Shown: piece by piece, positions 6,009-12,427 of the stretch
Position numbering within the stretch: position 1 is the first letter of the stretch
How the letters are laid out: each line of letters opens with the position of its first letter
Source of the DNA: JAXDLK01 sp034666665
GTDB taxonomy: Bacteria; Desulfobacterota; Binatia; JACPRU01
Direction of reading: 5' to 3'
NCBI GenBank assembly: GCA_034666665.1
Contig: JAXDLK010000151.1
Span: 1-12,692 of the forward strand
DNA: 12,692 nt
Program-made: the position numbers and the translations under genes
The notes under the pieces: model-generated
What the model was told of the DNA's origin: nothing
Databases searched by the model: none
What the model saw: the letters and a program-made list of their open reading frames with translations, nothing else

Positions 6009-7411
6009 GGGCTCGCCACCGACGGGTGACGCTCGTGCCACTCGGTCGCCGACTGGTACGCGTCGCCGACGCGGCAGAGGATCGTCTCGTCGAAGTGAGG
6101 CGCGACGAGCTGGAGGCTGATCGGCAGCCCTTCCGCGAACCCGCACGGCACCGATAGCGTCGGATTTCGGCTCAGGTTGAACGGCGCGGTGTATTTCAGA
6201 ACCGGCGCGACGTCGCCCCAGTCCGACACGGTCGCCGCGAACGAGTCGGCCGGCGGCGGAAGCATCGGCATGGAAGGACAGGCGATGACCTGCACCTCGT
6301 CCCACACGGCCGCGAGAGCGCCCGTGAAATGCTCGCGCACGCGGTGCGCCTTCGCGTAGTCCGTCGCGGCGATGCGCGTGCCGAGCTCGAGGAAGGACCG
6401 GAACCCGGGGCCGTAGTCGTCCGCGCGAGACGGAAACGTTCGCTCGTGAGCGGCGGCGGTTTCGGGCGCGCAAATCGAGATCCACGCCGTCAGGGTCTCG
6501 CGCACGTCGGGAAGGTGGATGTCGACGATCTCGGCGCCCTGCTTCTCGAGGAGGCGCACGGCGTCGCGTACCGAAGCCGCAACCTCCGGAGCCGTGCCCT
6601 CGGAGACGTAGCCCTCGTCGAACCCGACGCGGATGCCGCGCACGCCGCGGCCGAGAGCATCGCGGTACCGGGGGACGGAATCGCGGCACGACGTCGCGTC
6701 CCGCGGATCGAAGCCTGCGATCACCTCGAGCATCGCCGCCGCGTCCGCGACGGTTCGTGTCATCGGACCGACGTGATCCAGTGACTCGCCGAGCGGAAAC
6801 ACGCCGTAGCGGCTGACCCGGCCGTACGTCGGCTTCAGGCCGACGATGCCGCACGAAGCGGACGGGAAGCGGATCGAGCCGCCGGTATCCGTACCCAGCG
6901 ACCCGAAACAGAGGCCGGCGGCCGTCGCCACGCCGGAGCCGCTCGAGGAGGCTCCCGGCCAGCGCTCGAGGTTCCACGGGTTCCGCGGCACCGGCAGCTC
7001 CGGGTGGTACCAGGTGACGGCGAACTCCGTCAGGTTGAGCTTGCCGGCGATCACCGCGCCCGCCTGCTCGAGCTTCTCGACGACGGCCGCATCCTCGTCG
7101 GGACGCCAGTCGCGCAGCACCTTCGAGGCGCAGGTGGTCGCGATGCCCTTCGTCCAGCAGAGGTCCTTGACGGCGATCGGCACGCCGTGGAGCGGCCCGC
7201 GGTAGCGACCGCTCTGGATCTCCCGCTCGGCTTCGCGCGCCTGCCCGAGAGCGCGGTCGTGCAGCACGGTGAGATACGAGTGGAGCGTCGGCTCGAGCGC
7301 ATCGATCCGCTCGAGCAGCGCCCGCGTGACCTCGACCGGCGACAGCTCACGCTTCTCGATCCGTCGCGCGACCTCGGTGAGAGAGGTGAAACAGAGCTCG
7401 GAGTTCTTCAT
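5984..7411 (-). CDS. Amidase signature family enzyme (GatA/AtzF/FAAH-type hydrolase)
   Basis: A 475-residue amidase-signature protein. The Lys-cisSer-Ser triad can be read directly: Lys82 in GVPIAVKDLCWTKG, Ser155 in the GASSSGSG loop, and Ser179 as the nucleophile in GTDTGGSIRFPSASCGIVGLK. The length and the sequences PTYGRVSRYGVFPL and SLDHVGPMTRTVADAA are typical. These enzymes hydrolyse amide bonds of varied small molecules. The absence of gatB/gatC nearby and the catabolic setting argue against the tRNA amidotransferase subunit. The start at 7411 follows an AGGA about seven bases upstream and gives MKNSELCFTSLTE, where the family's first helix begins. The SDR gene stops 17 bases upstream in the same direction, so the two form an operon. 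The 3' end overlaps the GlsB-type gene on the other strand by 25 bases. Confidence 0.93.
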   Translation of the reverse strand: MKNSELCFTSLTEVARRIEKRELSPVEVTRALLERIDALEPTLHSYLTVLHDRALGQAREAEREIQSGRYRGPLHGVPIAVKDLCWTKGIATTCASKVLRDWRPDEDAAVVEKLEQAGAVIAGKLNLTEFAVTWYHPELPVPRNPWNLERWPGASSSGSGVATAAGLCFGSLGTDTGGSIRFPSASCGIVGLKPTYGRVSRYGVFPLGESLDHVGPMTRTVADAAAMLEVIAGFDPRDATSCRDSVPRYRDALGRGVRGIRVGFDEGYVSEGTAPEVAASVRDAVRLLEKQGAEIVDIHLPDVRETLTAWISICAPETAAAHERTFPSRADDYGPGFRSFLELGTRIAATDYAKAHRVREHFTGALAAVWDEVQVIACPSMPMLPPPADSFAATVSDWGDVAPVLKYTAPFNLSRNPTLSVPCGFAEGLPISLQLVAPHFDETILCRVGDAYQSATEWHERHPSVASPQDLRTTR

Positions 7412-7428
7412 GGGGATTCCTCGCGCCG

Positions 7429-8280
7429 TCAGCGGGCCGTCCAGCCTCCGTCGACGACGATCGTCTGTCCGGTCACGTAGCTCGACGCATCGCTCGCGAG
7501 GAAGAGCAGCGCGCCGTCGAGCTCGTGCTCTCGCCCGCCGCGGCCGAGCGGCGTGTTCGCTTCGATCCACGCGACCGACTTGTCGCTCTTGAACATCTCC
7601 CCCGTCATCTCGGTCGGGAACCAGGCAGGCGCGATCGCATTCACCCGGATGCCTTTGCGTGCCCATTGTACGGCCAGCTCGCGCGTCAAATTGACGACCG
7701 CACCCTTCGCGGCGCAGTAGCTCGCCATCTTCACCGGCGTGGCGGAGACCAGGCCGGCGATCGATGCCACGTTGATCACGTTGCCGCTCTTCTGGCCGAT
7801 CATCACCTGGCCGACGAGATGGGTGAGCGCGTACTGCGCGTTCAGGTCGATGTCGATGATACGGCGGAAGTGGTCCGGCGACTCCTGCTCGGCGGGCATG
7901 GGATCGGTGGTGCCGGCGTTGTTCACCAGGAGATCGATCCGCCCGTGACGCTCGAGCGTGACCTCGACGAGGCGCTCGAGGTCGCGGTCGGAGGTTACGT
8001 CGCAGGGCGCCGCGGTCGCTCCCGGGAGCTCGCGCGCGAGCGCTTCCAGCCGGTCGGCGCGGCGTGCGGCGAGCACCGGCTTCGCCCCGGCGGCATGGAG
8101 GGTGCGGGCGAAGCGCGCGCCGAAGCCCGAGGAGGCGCCGGTCACGATCGCAACTTTGCCGTCGAGGCGGAACGGTCGTGCGACGTCGATGGGCTCGCTC
8201 AGCGTTCGGTCTCCGGCCGGGGAAGATGGACCACGGCGGAGCGGAAGACAACAGAGTGTCTTCTCGCTGACGTTTGACAT
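7429..8280 (-). CDS. Short-chain dehydrogenase/reductase (SDR family)
   Basis: A 283-residue classical SDR that uses NAD(P)H for alcohol/ketone interconversion. The cofactor motif TGASSGFG is at 47-54, NNAG at 120-123, and the catalytic residues are Ser173, Tyr188 and Lys192 (YCAAK). The C-terminus YVTGQTIVVDGGW is standard. The pair ARRADRL after the second strand (arginines rather than Asp) hints at NADP(H) preference. The start is doubtful. ATG 8280 is the only ATG/GTG/TTG available near the core, but its first 27 residues are unlike SDRs and cover a 20-base inverted repeat. A CTG at 8202, with GGAG eight bases before it, would give MSEPIDVARPFRLDGKVA, a much more normal N-terminus. It is co-directional with the amidase gene 17 bases downstream. 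Confidence 0.92.
   Translation of the reverse strand: MSNVSEKTLCCLPLRRGPSSPAGDRTLSEPIDVARPFRLDGKVAIVTGASSGFGARFARTLHAAGAKPVLAARRADRLEALARELPGATAAPCDVTSDRDLERLVEVTLERHGRIDLLVNNAGTTDPMPAEQESPDHFRRIIDIDLNAQYALTHLVGQVMIGQKSGNVINVASIAGLVSATPVKMASYCAAKGAVVNLTRELAVQWARKGIRVNAIAPAWFPTEMTGEMFKSDKSVAWIEANTPLGRGGREHELDGALLFLASDASSYVTGQTIVVDGGWTAR
8244..8279. promoter_or_regulatory. Candidate operator and -35 element between the SDR and LLM genes
   Basis: GAAGACA at 8244-8250 and TGTCTTC at 8257-8263 form a perfect 7-base inverted repeat around a 6-base spacer, the size of a binding site for a dimeric repressor such as a TetR-type protein. A perfect -35 consensus, TTGACA, follows on the plus strand at 8274-8279, pointing at the LLM gene; the matching -10 is weak (around TGATTT, 8295-8300). 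If the SDR gene starts at CTG 8202, the repeat is intergenic and could control both directions. No regulator gene is nearby, so this is a sequence-based guess. Confidence 0.35.
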
Positions 8281-8323
8281 GCACTCGCGGCGTCTGATTT
8301 GGCCGAGGGGCGGAGGACGCACC

Positions 8324-9187
8324 ATGAAGTTCGGCATCATGTTCGCGAACACCGGCCCGTTCGTGTTTCCCGAGGGGCTCGCGCATCTGGCGCGTACCGC
8401 GGAGGAGTCGGGGATCGAATCGATCTGGACCGTCGAGCACGTGGTGATCCCCGTCGGCTACCAGTCGCCGTATCCGTACAGCTCGTCGGGAAAGATCCCG
8501 GGACCGGAGAACGTGTCGATTCCCGACCCGCTGCTGCCGCTCGCGTTCGCCGCGGCGGTCACCACGCGGCTCCGGCTCGCGACGGGAGTGATGATCCTGC
8601 CGCAGCGACACCCGGCCTACGTGGCGAAGGAAGTCGCCACGCTCGACGTGCTCTCCGGCGGACGCGCGGTGCTGGGCGTCGGCGTCGGCTGGCTCCAAGA
8701 GGAGTTCGACACCGTCGGCGTACCATTCGCCGAGCGGGGCGCGAGGACGAACGAATCGATTCGCGCGATCCGCTCTCTCTGGCAGGACTCCCCGGAGCCG
8801 TTCGACGGGCGGTTCTACAAGTGGGGCCCGGTCGAATCGAATCCGAAGCCGCTGCAGAAGCCGGGGGTACCGATCGTCATCGGAGGTCACACCGAGGCGG
8901 CGGCGCGACGCGCGGCACGCCTCGGCGACGGCTTCTTCCCCGCTCGCGGCGATCTGAAGACGCTGCCCGGATTGCTCGCGGTGCTGCAGCACGAGTGCGC
9001 TCGGAGCGGCCGGAAGCCCGAGGAGATCGAGATCACCACCGGCGGCGGCCTCGTCGACGTCGATGCGGTGCGGCGCTACGAGGATCTCGGCGTGTCGCGG
9101 CTGGTGCTGCCGCCGCCGGCCTACGATCCGGACGGCCTCCGCGCCGGCCTCGGCGACTTCGCCGAGCGCGTGATCGCCAAGGTGTGA
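8324..9187 (+). CDS. LLM-class F420-dependent oxidoreductase (TIGR03619-like)
   Basis: A 287-residue luciferase-like monooxygenase-fold protein. Family landmarks are MKFGIMFANTGPF at the start, the EHVVIPVGYQSPYPYS block (39-54), TTRLRLATGVMILPQRHP (80-97) followed by KEVATLDVLSGGR, the cofactor loop GVGVGWLQEEF (118-128), and PIVIGGHTEAAARRAARLGDGF (183-204). The set resembles the F420-dependent subgroup I know as TIGR03619. Such enzymes use F420 (some related ones FMN) to oxidise or reduce small organic molecules; the substrate is unknown. The start is well supported: GGAGG sits eight bases upstream of ATG 8324. The gene is divergent from the SDR-amidase operon and may share its control region. 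Its stop is two bases from the stop of the convergent RING-like gene. If F420 is the true cofactor, the host should carry F420 biosynthesis genes elsewhere. Confidence 0.9.
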   Translation: MKFGIMFANTGPFVFPEGLAHLARTAEESGIESIWTVEHVVIPVGYQSPYPYSSSGKIPGPENVSIPDPLLPLAFAAAVTTRLRLATGVMILPQRHPAYVAKEVATLDVLSGGRAVLGVGVGWLQEEFDTVGVPFAERGARTNESIRAIRSLWQDSPEPFDGRFYKWGPVESNPKPLQKPGVPIVIGGHTEAAARRAARLGDGFFPARGDLKTLPGLLAVLQHECARSGRKPEEIEITTGGGLVDVDAVRRYEDLGVSRLVLPPPAYDPDGLRAGLGDFAERVIAKV

Positions 9188-9189
9188 GG

Positions 9190-9387
9190 TCAGCGCCTGC
9201 GAGCGGGCGGGCAGCCGACGCACGCCGCCTCGCTCCAGCAGGTGAGACACACGGCGTGCTCGCACTCGCGGATCACGAGCTCGGCGACGAAGCGGTCGCG
9301 GCCGCACTCGATGCAGATCAGAAAATCGACTCCGCAGATCATCGTCGGGTTGCGTTTCCGTGCTCGCGAAGTCGTCTTCGATCGCAT
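9190..9387 (-). CDS. Small RING-finger-like zinc-binding protein
   Basis: A 65-residue protein with a basic N-terminus (MRSKTTSRARKR) and a cysteine-rich body. The ligand order is Cys25-x2-Cys28-x13-Cys42-x1-His44-x2-Cys47-x2-Cys50-x5-Cys56-x2-Cys59. This fits the C3HC4 RING consensus in every spacing, including the CEHAVCLTC core that looks like eukaryotic C-x-H-x2-C-x2-C cores. RING domains bind two zinc ions in a cross-brace and usually recruit ubiquitin-conjugating enzymes; in a bacterium the role may simply be protein binding. No ubiquitin-like, E1 or E2 gene is in the window. Coding is supported by an ATG with GGAGGAG ten bases upstream, and by the exact fit between two genes. A second ATG (residue 16) would still keep all ligands. 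A generic zinc ribbon pair is the main alternative. Confidence 0.7.
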   Translation of the reverse strand: MRSKTTSRARKRNPTMICGVDFLICIECGRDRFVAELVIRECEHAVCLTCWSEAACVGCPPARRR

Positions 9388-9452
9388 CGTGCCCGGGCTC
9401 CTCCGATCTCGCTCGTCACCAGAATTCCCGCTGAGAGCACGGAGGGCAACCC

Positions 9453-9701
9453 ATGCGTCGAAATCTCGAGAGAGCGTTGTGGATGGGAGTGGGCGCGCTG
9501 CTCGCGCTGAACCTGATGGCGCCGTTCGCCGGCTGCGCCCGGCCCGCGCCGCCGGCCCACGAGAAGATCGCCTACAAGATCGCGCAAGCAGGACCGAACA
9601 TGAGCGGTGCGGACCTCGAGCGGCTGCTGAACCAACTCGGCGACGACGGGTGGCTTCTCGTCCACGCGCTCCCGGGCCTCGGGTTCATCCTGCGGCGCTG
9701 A
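9453..9701 (+). CDS. Small lipoprotein-like protein with DUF4177-like C-terminus
   Basis: An 82-residue protein. Residues 1-27 form a signal sequence (MRRNLERALWMGVGALLALN and on) ending in F-A-G-C, a slightly unusual lipobox, with Cys28 as the likely lipidation site. After a Pro-rich linker, residues 39-82 read YKIAQ, then DLERLLNQLGDDGWLLVHAL and GFILRR. The pattern (E)YK, an L-x2-L-N-x-LG-x2-GW-x-LV helix-strand unit and a final strand is that of DUF4177 proteins, small domains of unknown function usually found without a signal peptide. It has a good ribosome site: GGAGGG ends seven bases before the ATG at 9453. It is divergent from the RING-like gene with a 65-base gap, and its stop lies three bases from the stop of the convergent MscS-type gene. 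Function is unknown. Confidence 0.8.
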   Translation: MRRNLERALWMGVGALLALNLMAPFAGCARPAPPAHEKIAYKIAQAGPNMSGADLERLLNQLGDDGWLLVHALPGLGFILRR

Positions 9702-9704
9702 GGA

Positions 9705-11225
9705 TCAGAACCCGAAGATCGCATGCATGCGGGCGAGCAGCCGGCGCGAGCGGCCCTCGACGCCGTCGGTGGCGGCGTGCTGCTCGCGCCGCTGGCGGAG
9801 CTCCTCCTGGCGCTCGGCGACGACACGCGAGATGCCTTCGGCGAACCCCGGCCTCTGCCGGAAGAGCTGCTCGAAGCCCTCGCGCTCGACCACGAGCAGC
9901 GTGGCATCGGTCTTGGCGCGGATCGTCGCGGACCGCGGCTCCCCGCTGAGCAGCGACATCTCGCCGAAGAAGGCGGAGGGCGTGAGGTCGGCGACATGCG
10001 TCTCCACGCCGTTCGCTCCCCCGGTCACGACTTCGAGCGTGCCGCGGCGGATCAGGAAGAACGTATCGCCGGTCTCCCCCTCCCGGAACACGATCTCTCC
10101 CCGCCCGAATTCGATCTCCGCGACGCTCGAGGCGAGGACGCCGAGCTCCTCGTCGTCGAGCTCGCGGAGGAAATCCACGCGGCGGAGCGCCTCCACCCGT
10201 TCCCGTGCGAGTTCGTCCCGACCGCGCGTTCCGGCGGCCGCGTCGTGGACCCGCACGTCGCGGATCGGGTAGGGGATCTCGATCCCGTTCCTGCGGAAGG
10301 CGTACCAAACGCTCGTCATCACCTCGTCGCGGACGAGGTCCTGCTTCGCGTAGTCGACCATCCAGAAGCGGAGGCGGTACTTGATGGCGAAATCTCCGTA
10401 ATCGACGACCCACGCCTGTGGCGGCGGGCTCTCCACGATCTCCGCGCAGCTCCGCAGCACCTCGAGGATCACCGCCTTCACGTGGTTCGGTGGAGAGTCG
10501 TAGGCGGCGGCGACGAAGAGCTCGTCGCCGACGGCTCGGCCGCGGTAGTTCGTGATCACTTCCCGGGCGAGCTGCGCGTTCGGCACGTCGAGGAGCTCGA
10601 GCGAGCGTGTGACGAGCCCGGTCGACCGCCAGCCGATGCCCTGAACCCGCCCGAGGTAGCCGCCGAAACGGATCCAGTCGCCCGGCTCGAACGGCTTCTG
10701 CGTCTGCAGCGAGAGCCCGCTGAAGACGTTGCCGAGCGTCTCCTGGAGAGCCAGCCCGATGACCGCCGTGACCAGGGCGGAAGTCGCGAGCAGCGGGGTG
10801 ACGTCGACGGCGACCGTGACCCGCAGCACGACGAGAACGATGATCCCGTAGAGCAGCAGCGTGACGAGGTCGCGAAAGATCGTCGAGAAGTGCGAGCGTT
10901 TCCGGCGCGCCGCGAGATCGGCGGCGACGACCACCCCGCGCACGAGGCCGAAGCAGAAGCAGAGCAGCGCGAGCGCGTGAAGCGTCATCGCCGTCTTCGA
11001 ACCGACCGGCAGCCACGGCAGCAGCGATTCGAAGACGAAGCTCGCCGCCAGGAAGACGACCGCGCCACCGAAGCGCCGGCCGTCCTCCCGGCGGCGCAGC
11101 GCGAGCCACCCGATCGCGACCAAGCCGCAGAGCGCGAAGCCGACCGCGGTCTGTGCCACCGGCCCGAGGTGGCCGAGGCCGAGAAAGCTCCGGGCCACGC
11201 CCTCGAAAGGCGACGTCGCGCTCAT
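9705..11225 (-). CDS. MscS-type mechanosensitive channel with C-terminal cyclic-nucleotide-binding domain
   Basis: A 506-residue inner-membrane protein. Five hydrophobic segments lie at about 24-44, 53-71, 78-102, 118-139 and 143-165. The last runs into the MscS pore-to-beta junction GLALQETLGNVFSGLSLQ (157-174) and the beta domain PFEPGDWIRFGGYLGRVQ (178-195), followed by LLDVPNAQL. The cytosolic vestibule domain runs to about 330. A cNMP-binding domain follows at about 350-475, with the phosphate-binding cassette FFGEMSLLSGEPRSAT (419-434): the ribose-binding Glu422 and phosphate-binding Arg431 are intact, so it probably binds cAMP or cGMP. This domain order is known from bacterial cyclic-nucleotide-gated (bCNG) channels of the MscS superfamily. 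The ATG at 11225 overlaps the TGA of the cytochrome gene, so the two are coupled. The last 30 residues are basic and charged. Confidence 0.93.
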   Translation of the reverse strand: MSATSPFEGVARSFLGLGHLGPVAQTAVGFALCGLVAIGWLALRRREDGRRFGGAVVFLAASFVFESLLPWLPVGSKTAMTLHALALLCFCFGLVRGVVVAADLAARRKRSHFSTIFRDLVTLLLYGIIVLVVLRVTVAVDVTPLLATSALVTAVIGLALQETLGNVFSGLSLQTQKPFEPGDWIRFGGYLGRVQGIGWRSTGLVTRSLELLDVPNAQLAREVITNYRGRAVGDELFVAAAYDSPPNHVKAVILEVLRSCAEIVESPPPQAWVVDYGDFAIKYRLRFWMVDYAKQDLVRDEVMTSVWYAFRRNGIEIPYPIRDVRVHDAAAGTRGRDELARERVEALRRVDFLRELDDEELGVLASSVAEIEFGRGEIVFREGETGDTFFLIRRGTLEVVTGGANGVETHVADLTPSAFFGEMSLLSGEPRSATIRAKTDATLLVVEREGFEQLFRQRPGFAEGISRVVAERQEELRQRREQHAATDGVEGRSRRLLARMHAIFGF

Positions 11226-11779
11226 TCCGGCGATTCGTGGTCGTGATGGTGGTGGTGGCCTTCCTCTTCCTCGGTCGCCTCGCGGAGCTCCGCCTTCTCG
11301 GCCGCCGTGAGCTCGGGCAGGTGGCGTAGGAACGCGACGATCTTCCAGAGCTCGTCGTCGGCGTGCGTGGGACCGAACGCGGGCATTCCCGTCATTCGCA
11401 CGCCCTTCTTGATCGTCCAGAAGAGCTCGCCGTCCGTCTGTTCCTGCACGTCCTCCTCGTCGAGCGCCGGCGCGGCCGGGTGAAGACCCTTGGCGAGCTC
11501 GGCGGCTTCGACCCCGGGCGCCGCGTGGCACGCGACGCAGTTCTCACGGTAGTGGGAGAGGCCGTCGGAGAGGACGTCCGCGCTCGCGCTCACGGGGTTC
11601 CGCGTGGCCGGCGCCGAGTGCCGGAGCCAACCGTCGTACGCCCATTCACCGACCGTCTCCTCGACGATCCCGGGCTCGACGTCCGCCGCCATGTCGATCC
11701 ACCCGCTGCGCAGAGCGGCGAGCGGCAACGCGACCGCGAGCACGGCGCCGAACAGCAGTCCGGCGAGGAAGGCTCTCAT
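11222..11779 (-). CDS. Membrane-anchored class I cytochrome c with histidine-rich C-terminus
   Basis: A 185-residue protein. An N-terminal hydrophobic segment (about 3-23) acts as signal or membrane anchor, placing the rest in the periplasm. The single haem site is CVACH at 81-85, and the likely axial methionine is Met132 in MTGMPAFGP, giving a cytochrome c domain at about 68-160 with the usual LWKIVAFLRHLPEL last helix. An anchor-linked segment SGWIDMAADVEPGIVEETVG precedes the domain. The tail is unusual: an acidic run and then HHHHHDHES at 175-183, which could bind metal ions. It probably passes electrons between unidentified periplasmic partners. ATG 11779 has GGAAGA a few bases upstream. 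The stop overlaps the MscS-cNMP start (ATGA), and the SLOG-like gene ends 32 bases upstream, so the three are likely one operon. Confidence 0.92.
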   Translation of the reverse strand: MRAFLAGLLFGAVLAVALPLAALRSGWIDMAADVEPGIVEETVGEWAYDGWLRHSAPATRNPVSASADVLSDGLSHYRENCVACHAAPGVEAAELAKGLHPAAPALDEEDVQEQTDGELFWTIKKGVRMTGMPAFGPTHADDELWKIVAFLRHLPELTAAEKAELREATEEEEGHHHHHDHESPE

Positions 11780-11811
11780 GCGCGGTCTTCCGCCTCGTTG
11801 CGCACGCGAGC

Positions 11812-12366
11812 TCAGGAGCGCGGGAAGGAGTCCGCGAACAGCCGCTCGATCGCCTCGCGGCCGTCGTCTCGCAGGTCGCGCGTTCCCGTGCCTGCGAAGT
11901 GAATGTGCGAGATCACGGGGGCGCCGACGGATTGCCAGGAGGATTCGTTCCAGCGCGACCAAGCGCCGCGATCCTGGTCGAAGACGAACAGCGGCTTGTT
12001 GCAGAGCTTGGCGAACTCCGCGCCCCAACCGGTCCCGCCCATGACGGTGTCGTCGTCGAGGATCTTACCGACGACGTAGATCTCCTGCGCGCCGTTCACC
12101 TGGTGCCAGATCGATTGCAGGACCTTCTTGATGTAATCGGTGTTCGGGTAGTGCCGGTGCATCAGCTTGGAGACGTACGCCAGGCTCACGTCGCCACGGC
12201 CGAGCTCCTCGTGATTCAGCGTACGCAGCCCGCGCGAGCGCTCGATCTTGTGGCCGTCGAAGGTGAAGTTCACTTCCTCGACGCCGTGGCGTTCCGCGGC
12301 GGCACCGAATGCGGCCTCGGCCCCTTTCATGCCGCCGCTGTAGAGAATGCAGTCGCTCGGGTTCAT
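11812..12366 (-). CDS. Uncharacterised SLOG-like (Rossmann-type) nucleotide-binding protein
   Basis: A 184-residue soluble protein starting MNPSDCILYSGGMKGAEAAF. The YSGGMKGAE turn after the first strand and the GGTGWGAEFAKLCNKPLFVF motif (about 119-138) resemble the Gly-rich GGxGTxxE region of SLOG/LOG-type Rossmann proteins, which bind nucleotide-like ligands. Other blocks are FTFDGHK, LMHRHYPN, KKVLQSIWHQVNGAQEIYVVG and HFAGTGTRDL. I have the impression of a widespread family of uncharacterised bacterial proteins but cannot name a function; the SLOG assignment is inference. The start is clear: GGAGGAG (complement of 12372-12378) lies six bases before the ATG at 12366. An extended -10-like TGCTATGTC (complement of 12400-12408) lies about 33 bases upstream and may be its promoter. 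It lies 61 bases after a cation transporter gene and 32 before the cytochrome gene, all in one direction. Confidence 0.75.
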   Translation of the reverse strand: MNPSDCILYSGGMKGAEAAFGAAAERHGVEEVNFTFDGHKIERSRGLRTLNHEELGRGDVSLAYVSKLMHRHYPNTDYIKKVLQSIWHQVNGAQEIYVVGKILDDDTVMGGTGWGAEFAKLCNKPLFVFDQDRGAWSRWNESSWQSVGAPVISHIHFAGTGTRDLRDDGREAIERLFADSFPRS

Positions 12367-12427
12367 CCGGTCTCCTCCTGAGATCGACGCTTGCGCGCAG
12401 ACATAGCACACCGGCCGCCGCCGGGGC

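Noticed and set aside
5984..7411. Amidase as GatA subunit of the tRNA amidotransferase
   Set aside because: The triad is shared with GatA, but gatB and gatC are absent and the partner gene is an SDR, so a stand-alone hydrolase is more likely.
5984..9307. A single open minus-strand frame of 1107 codons upstream of and including the amidase
   Set aside because: Only the part from 7411 down is an amidase. The remainder is Arg/Pro-rich nonsense lying out of frame with the SDR gene and antisense to the LLM gene; stop-free frames are expected at this GC content.
9723..11246. A 507-codon plus-strand open frame
   Set aside because: It is the antisense shadow of the MscS-cNMP gene; its product is a low-complexity string of Asp, Glu, Arg and Pro without motifs.
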